Part shown: one piece after another, positions 1 to 8,737 of the stretch
Layout: every line of letters begins with the position of its first letter
Numbering within the stretch: the stretch's first letter is position 1
Source of the DNA: Roseibium sp. MMSF_3412
GTDB taxonomy: Bacteria; Pseudomonadota; Alphaproteobacteria; Rhizobiales; Stappiaceae
Direction of reading: 5' to 3'
NCBI RefSeq assembly: GCF_030733265.1
Contig: NZ_JASHJI010000021.1
Coordinates: 49,780-113,779 of the forward strand
Length of the DNA: 64,000 bases
Notes under the pieces: generated by a model
The model's database searches: none
Told to the model about the DNA's origin: nothing
Seen by the model: only the letters and a program-made list of their open reading frames with translations
Made by a program: the position numbers and the translations under genes

Positions 1-1
1 C

Positions 2-1309
2 GACCGCAGACTGAACCCGAAAGACAAGAGCCTGAGCAACAGGCGCCGCTTCCTGAAACGGGTCCGCACCCAGATCAAGAAAGCGGTCGAGGATGCCGTG
101 CGTGAGCGCGGCGTGGCGGATGTCGGACGGGCCAAGGACGTGAGCGTTCCCACCGGTGGTGTCAACGAGCCCTCGTTCCGCAAGGCGTCCGAAGGCGGGC
201 GCCGGGAACGGGTGCTTACCGGCAACAAGAGTTTCCAGACCGGCGACCGGATCGAAAAGCCGCCGCGCGGCGGTGGCTCGGGCGCCGGCCGCCAGGGCGC
301 GCCCGGCGGTGACGGCGAAGATGATTTCCTGTTTGCGCTGTCCAGAGAGGAATTTCTCGACTTCTTCTTCGAGGATCTGGAATTGCCCGACCTCGTCAAG
401 CAGAGCCTCAAGGAGATCACCAGAACACATCCGCACAGGGCCGGGTATTCCACGTCCGGCGCACCGGCCAACATCAACATTGCCCGCACGATGCGCAATG
501 CCCTTGGCCGCAGGATCGGGCTGAAACGGCCGACGGACAAGGAGGCACAGGCGCTCCTGAAGGAAATCCTCAAACTGGAAAAAATCACCTCACCGACGCC
601 CGAGCAACGCGCGGAGCTGGCCGGCCTGCGCGCGGCCTACGAGACCCTGGTCAAGCGGCGCAAGATCGTCGCCTATATCGACCCGCTGGACGTGCGCTAC
701 AACCATTTCGTCCAGCAGCCGGAACCGAATGCCAATGCCGTCATGTTCTGTCTCATGGACGTGTCGGCTTCCATGGGCGAGCGTGAAAAGGATCTGGCGA
801 AGCGGTTCTTCATGCTGCTGCACCTGTTCCTCGACCGCCGCTATGAAAAGACGGACATCGTGTTCATTCGGCACACGCATGACGCATCCGAGGTCGACGA
901 GGACACCTTCTTCTATTCTCCGCAGACCGGCGGAACCGTCGTGAGTACGGCCCTGGTCGTGATGCAGGACATCATCCGGGACAGGTACCCGCCCTCGGAG
1001 TGGAACATCTACGCGGCACAGGCCTCGGACGGGGAAAATTTCAGCGGCGATTCCCAGCGCTGCGCCACCCTGCTCGGTGACGACCTCATGCAGGTCTGCC
1101 AGTACTTTGCCTATGTCGAGATCGTCGGAGAGGACGAAGCGCAGCTGATCAACAGCGAAGCGACCGGCATGGAGCTTTGGGAGTCCTACGGCCGCGTGGC
1201 CGAAGCCTGGCCGAATTTCGCGCGAAAACGCGTTGCCACCGCCGCTGACATCTACCCCGTCTTCCGCGAACTCTTCGCCCGCGATCCGGCAGGACAAGGC
1301 CATGGCTAA
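2..1309 (+). CDS. yeaH: DUF444 (YeaH/YhbH) family protein, 5' end cut by window
   Basis: The frame is open from the first bases, and the opening residues (DRRLNPKDKSLSNRRRFLKR) match the start of YeaH/YhbH proteins, so only a few N-terminal codons are missing. The GTG at 98 is internal. The C-terminal half has a von Willebrand A-like fold with a MIDAS-type DVSASMG motif near residue 253 of the visible part. In enterobacteria yeaH lies in a starvation/stress operon with the serine kinase PrkA (yeaG); here SpoVR follows with an 8-base overlap, giving the common prkA-yeaH-spoVR order, so prkA probably lies just upstream. Biochemical role is not settled for the family. Confidence 0.93.
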   Translation, partial: DRRLNPKDKSLSNRRRFLKRVRTQIKKAVEDAVRERGVADVGRAKDVSVPTGGVNEPSFRKASEGGRRERVLTGNKSFQTGDRIEKPPRGGGSGAGRQGAPGGDGEDDFLFALSREEFLDFFFEDLELPDLVKQSLKEITRTHPHRAGYSTSGAPANINIARTMRNALGRRIGLKRPTDKEAQALLKEILKLEKITSPTPEQRAELAGLRAAYETLVKRRKIVAYIDPLDVRYNHFVQQPEPNANAVMFCLMDVSASMGEREKDLAKRFFMLLHLFLDRRYEKTDIVFIRHTHDASEVDEDTFFYSPQTGGTVVSTALVVMQDIIRDRYPPSEWNIYAAQASDGENFSGDSQRCATLLGDDLMQVCQYFAYVEIVGEDEAQLINSEATGMELWESYGRVAEAWPNFARKRVATAADIYPVFRELFARDPAGQGHG

Positions 1310-2810
1310 ACGCACGGCAAAAGCAAAGTCCGGCCTGCTGTTCGACCACGCCGACTGGGACTTCGACACATTGCGGCGAACGCTGGATGCGATCGAAGAC
1401 GTGGCGCGCGACGACCTGGGGCTCGACTTTTATCCGAACCAGATCGAAATCATTTCGTCCGAGCAGATGCTGGACGCCTATTCCTCGATCGGCATGCCGC
1501 TGATGTACCATCACTGGTCGTTCGGAAAGCACTTTCTCGGCCACGAGCGCCTTTACCGGAAGGGCGCGCGCGGGCTTGCCTATGAGATCGTGATCAACTC
1601 AAATCCGTGCATCAGCTACTGCCTGGAAGAGAACACGATGCCCCTGCAGGCGCTGGTAATGGCGCATGCCGCGTTCGGCCACAATCACTTCTTCAAGTCC
1701 AACCACCTGTTCCGGCAGTGGACCGATGCCGACGGCATTCTCGACTACCTTGAATATGCACGAAAATTCATTGCCTCTTGTGAGGAGAAGCATGGCCTGG
1801 GCGAGGTTGAGGCAACGCTCGACGCGGCGCATTCGCTCATGCCGCACGGTGTGTTCCGGCATCGCCGTCCGCGGCAACCGTCGCTGCGCGAGGCGGAGGA
1901 ACAGCGGCGCGAGCGGATCGCCGCCGCAGAACAGAACGTTCACTATCTCTGGAACACCATACTGAACGCTCCGCCCGGTCAGGCGTCCACGGACAAGGAT
2001 CTTCTCGACCGCAAACGCGACATGCATCTTCCGGAAGAAAACCTGCTTTACTTCCTGGAACATTACAGCCCCGTTCTGACCACCTGGCAGCGTGAGATCC
2101 TGCGGATCGTCCGCAATATCGGCCAGTATTTTTACCCGCAGAAGCAGACGAAGGTCATGAATGAAGGCTGCGCCTCCTTCGTGCACTACTACATATTGAA
2201 CACGCTGCATGAACAGGGACGCATCAGCGACGGGGCCATGCTGGAAATCCTGCACAGCCACACCAATGTGCTGACCCAGCCGGACTTCGACGATCCCCGT
2301 TTTTCCGGGATCAATCCCTATGCGCTCGGGTTCGCCATGATGGACGACATCCGGCGTGTGTGCGTGGACCCGACCGAAGAGGACCGGGAATGGTTCCCCG
2401 ATCTTGCCGGAAGCGGCGACTGGCGCAGTGTCTTGAGACACGCATGGGCCAATTATCGCGACGAAAGCTTCATCCAGCAGTTTCTCTCCCCAGCGGTCAT
2501 CCGGCGGTTCCGGATGTTCGCGCTCTCCGACGAATCGTCCTCGCGCTACTGCACGGTGACAGGCATTCACAATGAGCAGGGTTACCGGCACGTGCGCGAT
2601 GCGCTTGCGCGCGACCATGACCTTGCCGCGCTGGAGCCGGAAATCCAGGTCGCCGATGCCGATCTGCTCGGTGACCGCTGCCTGCACCTCAAGGCCATCC
2701 GGCGCAATTCCGTTCCGCTTGATCCGGACAGCAGGACCGCCACGCTGAAACATGTCGAACGGCTGTGGGGCTACAAGATTGAAATCGTTGAATGCGATGC
2801 AATCAACTGA
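1302..2810 (+). CDS. spoVR: SpoVR family protein (YcgB-like)
   Basis: 502 aa, normal length for SpoVR/YcgB. The ATG at 1302 (MAKRTAKAKSG) is chosen because it overlaps the yeaH stop (ATGGCTAA), typical of translational coupling; the frame opens further upstream, but that stretch lies inside yeaH and looks unlike the family. Residues such as HHWSFGK, NPCISYCLEENTMPLQ and the histidine-rich AHAAFGHNHFFK are characteristic. Named for Bacillus spore cortex formation, but widespread in non-sporulating proteobacteria, where it travels with PrkA and DUF444 and is linked to stress or stationary phase. Molecular function is unknown. Confidence 0.95.
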   Translation: MAKRTAKAKSGLLFDHADWDFDTLRRTLDAIEDVARDDLGLDFYPNQIEIISSEQMLDAYSSIGMPLMYHHWSFGKHFLGHERLYRKGARGLAYEIVINSNPCISYCLEENTMPLQALVMAHAAFGHNHFFKSNHLFRQWTDADGILDYLEYARKFIASCEEKHGLGEVEATLDAAHSLMPHGVFRHRRPRQPSLREAEEQRRERIAAAEQNVHYLWNTILNAPPGQASTDKDLLDRKRDMHLPEENLLYFLEHYSPVLTTWQREILRIVRNIGQYFYPQKQTKVMNEGCASFVHYYILNTLHEQGRISDGAMLEILHSHTNVLTQPDFDDPRFSGINPYALGFAMMDDIRRVCVDPTEEDREWFPDLAGSGDWRSVLRHAWANYRDESFIQQFLSPAVIRRFRMFALSDESSSRYCTVTGIHNEQGYRHVRDALARDHDLAALEPEIQVADADLLGDRCLHLKAIRRNSVPLDPDSRTATLKHVERLWGYKIEIVECDAIN

Positions 2811-2818
2811 TCGGCTTT

Positions 2819-3739
2819 TCAGACTGCAGCCAGCTCTTCGGAAAGATCCCGGAATGCCTGTTTGAAGGCAGCCGTGAGCGGGTTTCCGGCGACCCCGGAC
2901 CGCGTCAGCAGTCCAACCGGGCGTGAAACGTCCGGGCTGCCCAGTTTTCTGAAGGCCAGCGTTTTTCCCTGCGCCGAGTACATTGCCGATCGCGGCAGCA
3001 GTGCAACGCCGATGCCCTCGCTGACAAGATCCATTGCCGTGGTTGAGCGGCCGACCTCGTAGGTCCATTGGGCCGACAATTTGCCTCTGGCCATCGCCTC
3101 GTCAATCAGGAGACGGTTTCCGGTGCCCCTTGCCGGCAGGATCAGCGGCTCTTCCCGAAGATCCGGCCATGCGACCGTGGCCGCTGCAGCCAAATGATGA
3201 TCGCGGCGCAAGGTCAGGACGATGCTGTCTTCGAAGAGCGGTTCGAACTCGGTATTCGGTTCAAGAGATCCGATCGAACAGATGCCGAAATCGGCGTCTC
3301 CCTGCGAGACCGCCTCGGCAACTTCGTTGGCGGCACGGTCCAGCAACCGTATTCTCGGAACGGCTCCGTTTTGCCGAAGTTTGCGGATGGCGGGTGCCAA
3401 GAGGGGCGTGACCATGGTCGGGATCATCGCGATCGTTACCAGTGAACCGCGCTGGTGGGCAAAGGCGACGCTCTCGTCGCGCATGGCCAGCGTTGTCTCC
3501 CGCGCACCTTCCAGCATCGCCTCTGCCCGCGCCTGCAACCGCTTGGCGGCAAGCGTCGGCCTGACGGCGCGCGTGGTGCGTTCGAACAGAACCGAGCCGA
3601 GCGTCTCTTCCAGTTTCTGGATCCTTCGGGTGATTGCCGATTGCGACAGGCTCAGCCGCTCGGCGGCGTGGTGAAAGGAGGCCGTTTCCATGACCGCCAG
3701 GAAGGCTTCAAGATCATTGAAATCAAAATTGATGCGCAT
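2819..3739 (-). CDS. tcuR: LysR-type regulator, probable TcuR
   Basis: 306 aa LysR-type regulator. The N-terminal winged helix-turn-helix is clear (FLAVMETASFHHAAERLSLS, then QSAITRRIQKLEETLG, residues about 13-47), followed by an effector-binding domain. It is divergent from tcuAB with an 79-base gap, the arrangement of tcuR-tcuABC in Salmonella, where TcuR activates tricarballylate genes. Assignment as TcuR rests on this context more than on residue-level recognition. It ends 8 bases past the convergent spoVR stop. Confidence 0.82.
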   Translation of the reverse strand: MRINFDFNDLEAFLAVMETASFHHAAERLSLSQSAITRRIQKLEETLGSVLFERTTRAVRPTLAAKRLQARAEAMLEGARETTLAMRDESVAFAHQRGSLVTIAMIPTMVTPLLAPAIRKLRQNGAVPRIRLLDRAANEVAEAVSQGDADFGICSIGSLEPNTEFEPLFEDSIVLTLRRDHHLAAAATVAWPDLREEPLILPARGTGNRLLIDEAMARGKLSAQWTYEVGRSTTAMDLVSEGIGVALLPRSAMYSAQGKTLAFRKLGSPDVSRPVGLLTRSGVAGNPLTAAFKQAFRDLSEELAAV

Positions 3740-3746
3740 AGCGCAT
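3732..3746. promoter_or_regulatory. Inverted repeat at the tcuR start, in the tcuR/tcuA divergent region
   Basis: ATGCGC-ATA-GCGCAT is a perfect 6-bp inverted repeat overlapping the tcuR start codon. The rest of the 79-base gap to tcuA is AT-rich. LysR regulators often bind such dyads between divergent genes and repress themselves, so this is a candidate TcuR site. Overlap with coding sequence makes chance possible. Confidence 0.35.
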
Positions 3747-3818
3747 TAATCGTTCAAAAAGCAACATTTGTCAAAATAATCGGCGCGCTGGTATGAGGCC
3801 ACCGAGAGGAAACGCATC

Positions 3819-5204
3819 ATGACCAGCCCATACGATATCGCCATCATCGGCGGCGGCAACGCCGCCCTTTGCGCGGCCATGACGGCTGCGGAAAAAGGCG
3901 CGAAGGTCGTTATCCTCGAGACCGCGCCGAAAGCCTATCGCGGCGGCAATTCCCGCCATACCAGAAACTTCAGATGCATGCATTCCGCCCCGCTTGGCCC
4001 GCTGGTCGATGACTACAGCGAGGACGAGTATTTCGACGATCTCTTGAAAGTCACCGACGGCAAGACCGACGAGACGCTTGCAAGACTGGCGATCCGCACG
4101 TCCGAGGAATGCCTGCCCTGGATGGAGGAGCATGGCGTTCGCTTTCAGCCATCCCTGTCCGGTACGCTTTCGCTGGCCCGCACCAATGCGTTTTTCATGG
4201 GTGGTGGCAAGTCGCTGGTCAACGCCTACTACCGCACCGCCGAAAAGCTTGGCGTTTCGGTTCTCTACGAAGCCAATGTCACGCATCTGGAGCTAGACGG
4301 CGATACGATCGTGCGGATCGACTACACGCATGAAGGCGAAACAAAACAGCTTGAGCCCAGCGCCGTGATTGTCGCTTCCGGCGGCTTCCAGGCGGATACC
4401 GAGTGGCTCACCCGCGCCTGGGGTCCGGCGGCGAAGAACTTCCTCATCCGCGGAACGCCCTACAACCGTGGCGTCGTTCTGGCGGACCTTCTCGATCAGG
4501 GCGTCCAGTCGGTCGGCGATCCGACCCAGTGCCACGCGGTTGCGATCGATGGCCGCGCCCCGAAATTCGACGGCGGTATCGTCACGCGGCTGGACTGCGT
4601 TCCGTTTTCCATCGTCGTCAACAAGGAGGCGGATCGCTTCTACGACGAGGGCGAAGACGTCTGGCCGAAGCGCTATGCCATCTGGGGACGTCTGGTTGCC
4701 AACCAACCGGACCAGGTCGGTTATGTGATCATCGATTCCAAGTCGCTGGAACTGTTCATGCCGTCGGTCTTCCCCCCGATCAAGGCGGATACGCTGGAGG
4801 AGTTGGCCGACAAGATGGGGCTGCCGCCCGTTAAGCTGGTCGAGACCGTAAAGACGTTCAACGCAGCGTGCGGCGATACATCTAACTTTCATCCGACCGA
4901 GCTGGACGGTGTCAAAACCAGCGGGATCAACATTCCAAAGACCAACTGGGCGCGCCCGATCAATGAACCGCCTTTTTACGGCTACAGCCTGAGGACGGGC
5001 GTCACCTTCACCTATCTTGGCCTGAAGGTCGATGAAAACGCCCAGTGCAGCACGGCAAGCGGCCCGATCCGGAACCTGTGGGCGGCCGGGGAAACCATGG
5101 CCGGGTCGATTCTCGGGCAGGGCTATCTTGCCGGTTTCGGCATGACCATCGGAACCGTGTTCGGACGCATCGCAGGCCGGGAGGCTGCCAATCATGCAAA
5201 CTGA
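3819..5204 (+). CDS. tcuA: FAD-dependent tricarballylate dehydrogenase
   Basis: 461 aa flavoprotein of the succinate dehydrogenase/fumarate reductase flavoprotein family. An N-terminal Rossmann FAD motif (DIAIIGGGNAALCAAMTA, residues 6-23) is followed by the family's YRGGNSRHTRNFR segment; the C-terminus has GETMAGSILGQGYLAGFG, the FAD-binding end of the family. In Salmonella TcuA oxidises tricarballylate to cis-aconitate and TcuB re-oxidises its flavin. The ATG has an upstream GAGAGGAAAC ribosome-binding site, and the gene overlaps tcuB by 11 bases. No TcuC transporter is adjacent; a TTT-type system 8 kb away could supply uptake. Confidence 0.92.
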   Translation: MTSPYDIAIIGGGNAALCAAMTAAEKGAKVVILETAPKAYRGGNSRHTRNFRCMHSAPLGPLVDDYSEDEYFDDLLKVTDGKTDETLARLAIRTSEECLPWMEEHGVRFQPSLSGTLSLARTNAFFMGGGKSLVNAYYRTAEKLGVSVLYEANVTHLELDGDTIVRIDYTHEGETKQLEPSAVIVASGGFQADTEWLTRAWGPAAKNFLIRGTPYNRGVVLADLLDQGVQSVGDPTQCHAVAIDGRAPKFDGGIVTRLDCVPFSIVVNKEADRFYDEGEDVWPKRYAIWGRLVANQPDQVGYVIIDSKSLELFMPSVFPPIKADTLEELADKMGLPPVKLVETVKTFNAACGDTSNFHPTELDGVKTSGINIPKTNWARPINEPPFYGYSLRTGVTFTYLGLKVDENAQCSTASGPIRNLWAAGETMAGSILGQGYLAGFGMTIGTVFGRIAGREAANHAN

Positions 5205-6261
5205 TCTGCTCCAGGAAGCCCGCCGTCAGGCGGAAATCTGCAATGCCTGCCGCTATTGCGAAGGCTACTGCTCGGTGTTCCCGGCGCTGCACCAGGAACG
5301 CTTCTTTTCCGATGCCAACCTGACCCAGCTGGCCAATCTCTGCCACAATTGCCGGGGCTGCTACTATGCGTGCCAGTACACGGCCCCGCACGAATTCGAT
5401 CTCAACCTGCCGAAAGCCCTTGCGGAAGTGCGCCAGGACAGTTGGGAGAACTTCGCCTGGCCGGCCCCCGTGGCACGGCGGTTTCAGAAAAGCGGTGTGA
5501 TGATCGCACTTGCGACGATCCTTGGATTTGCGCTGCTGTTCCTGGCGTTCCGTGCGCTCGGTTCTGCCGGCGGCGAGGGCTTTTACGCGGTTCTGTCCCA
5601 CTCCGCCATGGTCGCGATCTTCCTGCCGGCCTTCCTGTTCCCGTTGGCCAGCATCGCCGTCAGCCTCAGGCGCTACTGGCAGGAAACCGGCGGAAAGACG
5701 ATCACGCTCAGCCAGATCGCGGGCGCGTTCGGGTCCGCCGCGAAGATGAAGAACCTGGCGGGCGGGCATGGCGACGGCTGCAATTTCGAGGACGAGGACC
5801 GGTTCAGCCAGGCGCGCCGGCACGCACACCAGGCGGTGATGTACGGTTTCCTGCTCTGTTTCGCCTCAACATCCGCCGGAACGATCCTTCACTATGTCTT
5901 CGACATGCCCGCCCCTTACCCGTTGTGGTCGCTGCCGAAGCTTCTGGGCATTCCGGGCGGCATCCTGATGGTGATCGGAACAGTCATGCTCGCGTCGCTC
6001 AAGCTCAAGGCCGAACGGTCCCTCGGAGCTCCGTCCGCCTGGGGCGGCGAGATGGGCTTTATCGTGCTCCTGTTCCTGGTCGCGCTCTCCGGGCTTGCGC
6101 TTTACGCGCTCGGCAGCACGGCGGCCATGCCCGCGCTTCTGGCCATCCACCTCGGTTCGGTGCTCAGCTTCTTCCTGCTGACGCCCTACACCAAGATGGC
6201 CCACGGCTTTTACCGCCTCGCGGCGCTTGTGCGCGATGAACAGCGCAAGTCGGCCGGATAA
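5194..6261 (+). CDS. tcuB: TcuB, membrane Fe-S/heme partner of TcuA
   Basis: 355 aa. The N-terminus carries two cysteine clusters fit for [4Fe-4S] centres: C16-x2-C19-x2-C22-x3-C26 and C50-x2-C53-x2-C56-x3-C60. About six hydrophobic membrane segments follow from about residue 105 (LATILGFALLFLAFRAL onward). In Salmonella TcuB passes electrons from the reduced flavin of TcuA to the quinone pool. The start lies inside the end of tcuA (11-base overlap), so the two are co-translated. It ends 13 bases before the convergent multicopper oxidase. Confidence 0.92.
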   Translation: MQTDLLQEARRQAEICNACRYCEGYCSVFPALHQERFFSDANLTQLANLCHNCRGCYYACQYTAPHEFDLNLPKALAEVRQDSWENFAWPAPVARRFQKSGVMIALATILGFALLFLAFRALGSAGGEGFYAVLSHSAMVAIFLPAFLFPLASIAVSLRRYWQETGGKTITLSQIAGAFGSAAKMKNLAGGHGDGCNFEDEDRFSQARRHAHQAVMYGFLLCFASTSAGTILHYVFDMPAPYPLWSLPKLLGIPGGILMVIGTVMLASLKLKAERSLGAPSAWGGEMGFIVLLFLVALSGLALYALGSTAAMPALLAIHLGSVLSFFLLTPYTKMAHGFYRLAALVRDEQRKSAG

Positions 6262-6274
6262 ACCCAGCCAGACG

Positions 6275-7807
6275 TTATCCGGTTGTGTCGGTGACCGTGA
6301 ACTGACCCATCATGCCCTGATCTTCATGCTCCAGAATGTGGCAGTGATACATGTAAGGGAAATCTTCACTCGCAAGGTGATCGAACCGGACGACGATCTC
6401 GGACCAGCCATCGTCGTCCAGCACCACCGTGTCCTTCCAGCCGGCTTGATCCGGCGTCACGGCAGCCCCCTCCATCTGTTCGACCAGGAACGAACAGCCG
6501 TGCACATGGAACGGGTGCGCCCCTTGATCGGAGCGAATGCGCCAGCGTTCCCAGACACCGCGTTCGACGCGCTCGTTGATGACGCCCATGTCCATCACCG
6601 CACCGTTGATCGTCATGCTCATTGCGCCATGGCCGGCATGGGCGCCGTGGCCACCCGTGTGCCCGGCATGGGTGCTCTCCCCGTCGCCATGATCCATCTC
6701 CAGAACGAACTCGCGTGTCTTTCTGATCTCGCTGGCGTCCGGACGCTCGATCGTTGCCAACCGCTCCGGAACGGGCGCGCGATGGGCGACCAGCGTCCTG
6801 TCGACTTTCAGGAGCAACGATGCGGGAGCGGATGATTGACCGGGTCCGGTGACGAGGCCCACCAGGCCCGAAATGATCCCCTCACCTTCCTCGTCGATAT
6901 CGTCCTCGAAGAATGTCAGCAGTTCGGCGGACGTGTCTTCAGACAGGTCCACGATGATCTCGCACCGTTCACCGGGAGACATTTCCATTGTCGTCATCGG
7001 CACGGGTGATTCCAGGAGGCCGCCATCGCTGGCAATCTTGTGGAACATCCGGTTGTCGGCGAATGCCAGGATGTAAAACCGCGCATTCGCCCCGTTGAGT
7101 ATCCGGAGACGGACCTTGCCCGCCGGAACTTCGGCAACCGGCGACAGCGCACCGTTGATGACCGCCGTGTCGCCGAACCAGCCGTCTTCCCCGGCCTCTT
7201 CAAGCGAATAGACCAGCCCGCCCGCCGCATCGAAGGTTCTGTCCTGAATGATGACCGGAAGATCGTCGAGACCGTAGCGGTTCGGGAGTTCCTTCGAGAC
7301 AGCGTCATCATCATCGATGATGATCATGCCGGCGAGGCCCCTGTAGGTCTGGGGTCCGGTTTTTCCGTGGGTATGGGAATGGTACCAGCATGTCGCTGCC
7401 GGCTGCACGATCGAAAGGGTTGGCTGCCAGCTTTCGCCGGGAGGCATTTCCAGCTGCGGTCCTCCATCCACATTCCCGGGAACATGCAGCCCATGGCCGT
7501 GGATGGAAACACCTTCGTTCAATGTGTTGTGATAGTTGAGGTTGAGTTCCGTGTTCCGCCGCGTGCGAATGGTCGGACCCAGATAGTCCTGGCTGATGCC
7601 GAGTGTCGGTGTCATGACGCCCGGCTTGAAAGACCACAGACCGGTGCGAATGGTCAGATCCACCGGCTCGCCGTTGGTGCCGTCCGCAAGAGGCGGTATC
7701 GGCAGGGAGGGCCGGGCCGTGTTCGACCATGACGGTCCTGCGAGGCAGACACCCGTAAGCGACAGGCCGCCTGCGAGGAATTGACGCCGGGACAATTTGA
7801 GCGACAT
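6275..7807 (-). CDS. Multicopper oxidase with Tat signal, CueO-like
   Basis: 510 aa from the ATG at 7807, preceded by a GGAGAT ribosome-binding site; an in-frame extension to 7852 lacks support. The N-terminus SRRQFLAGGLSLTGVCLAG is a twin-arginine signal, so the folded enzyme is exported. All four copper-ligand segments are visible: HGHGLHV, WYHSHTHG, HPFHVHG and the type-1 site MYHCHILEHEDQGMM. A His/Met-rich loop (roughly HAGHTGGHGAHAGHG) precedes the C-terminal domain, as in copper-handling oxidases of the CueO/CopA type. Likely role is periplasmic Cu(I) oxidation or metal detoxification; a laccase-like role is possible. It stands alone and is divergent from a LuxR-type gene. Confidence 0.93.
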   Translation of the reverse strand: MSLKLSRRQFLAGGLSLTGVCLAGPSWSNTARPSLPIPPLADGTNGEPVDLTIRTGLWSFKPGVMTPTLGISQDYLGPTIRTRRNTELNLNYHNTLNEGVSIHGHGLHVPGNVDGGPQLEMPPGESWQPTLSIVQPAATCWYHSHTHGKTGPQTYRGLAGMIIIDDDDAVSKELPNRYGLDDLPVIIQDRTFDAAGGLVYSLEEAGEDGWFGDTAVINGALSPVAEVPAGKVRLRILNGANARFYILAFADNRMFHKIASDGGLLESPVPMTTMEMSPGERCEIIVDLSEDTSAELLTFFEDDIDEEGEGIISGLVGLVTGPGQSSAPASLLLKVDRTLVAHRAPVPERLATIERPDASEIRKTREFVLEMDHGDGESTHAGHTGGHGAHAGHGAMSMTINGAVMDMGVINERVERGVWERWRIRSDQGAHPFHVHGCSFLVEQMEGAAVTPDQAGWKDTVVLDDDGWSEIVVRFDHLASEDFPYMYHCHILEHEDQGMMGQFTVTDTTG

Positions 7808-8028
7808 TTCTGATCTCCAAATCAACAGATACGGTGCGGGTGCGCTCCCCACTCATATCGGCGAGACAGCGCGCAAAAACTCGATGTAGATGTGAATGGG
7901 AAACACATGCGTCTGCGTCCATCGGACAAATGCCGGATCGACCGTCCCGGCTATGGGACATAAGGTCAATTCGGGTGCCTCAACCGGGCGCCAGGGTGCC
8001 GGCCGCACACAAGACAGGGAAAGACTTC

Positions 8029-8568
8029 ATGCTGGATACGAACGGACCGTTTTGGAATTGGCGCACCTTTTTTGCCATGTTCGTTCTGATCGTGTTTGCC
8101 ACAAGCGTCGTTGAGGTCTTCAACGAATTCCGCGCTGGCGAAACGCTCGGGTCCATGGGGGACGATCTTGCCAGACTTGTCATCAGCGCGCTGGTCCTGG
8201 GTGCCTTTCTGTATGATCGCCATAACCAGCAGAAAACACTCCGGGAGCTGAGCGGACAGCTTGAAAAGGCGCGCGGTCAACTGGCGCGGTTCGATTCCCG
8301 ATCGGTTGAGCTTGCCGGACAGTATCGCGCGGTCATGCAAAAGCAGTTCGATGCCTGGAACCTGACGGCCAGCGAGCAGGATGTGGTGATCGGAATGCTG
8401 AAGGGCCTTACGTTCCGGGAAATCGCGGGGCTCAGGGACACCCGTGAAAAGACGGTCCGCCAGCAGGCCTCCACAGTCTACAGGAAAGCCGGTGTTTCCA
8501 GCCGCAACGAGCTGACCGCCTGGTTCTTCGAAGACATGCTGGATCCGTTACCGGCTCAGGTCGAGTGA
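8029..8568 (+). CDS. Membrane-anchored LuxR-type HTH protein
   Basis: 179 aa from the ATG at 8029 (MLDTNGPFWNW), with a GGGAAAG element 8 bases upstream; the frame extends back to 7834 but without family-like sequence. Two membrane segments lie at about residues 10-31 and 40-58, then a charged, coiled-coil-like stretch (about 60-95) and a C-terminal LuxR/GerE helix-turn-helix (LTASEQDVVIGMLKGLTFREIAGLRDT, about 117-165). There is no receiver or known sensor domain. It may be a membrane-tethered regulator sensing the envelope. Divergence from the multicopper oxidase hints at copper or redox control, but that is inference. Confidence 0.85.
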   Translation: MLDTNGPFWNWRTFFAMFVLIVFATSVVEVFNEFRAGETLGSMGDDLARLVISALVLGAFLYDRHNQQKTLRELSGQLEKARGQLARFDSRSVELAGQYRAVMQKQFDAWNLTASEQDVVIGMLKGLTFREIAGLRDTREKTVRQQASTVYRKAGVSSRNELTAWFFEDMLDPLPAQVE

Positions 8569-8737
8569 ACAAGAGACGCTTCGCGACCTGAAAACGTCGG
8601 GTCTTGGCCTTGTCAGGCCCTGGAAGCGAGATATAACCCCCGAACGCTTGGAAACGAGACCGGCGACGCGGCGCGCTATTCTGCCGTCTTGCAGTGCCGG
8701 GATCGTCAACAGAACAAACAGAACTCCGGGTGCTTTG
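8569..8737. other. 169-base gap before the S-methyltransferase gene
   Basis: No coding sequence or recognised riboswitch is seen. A short GGCCTTGTCAGGCC hairpin lies near 8607-8620. The methyltransferase start is uncertain within this region's 3' end. Confidence 0.4.

Noticed and set aside
1233..1301. Upstream extension of SpoVR
   Set aside because: Lies within the DUF444 gene in another frame; the ATG at 1302 gives the family-like N-terminus and a coupled overlap.
1599..3068. 489-codon minus-strand open frame over spoVR and tcuR
   Set aside because: Antisense to SpoVR and in a different frame from tcuR; no domain recognised.
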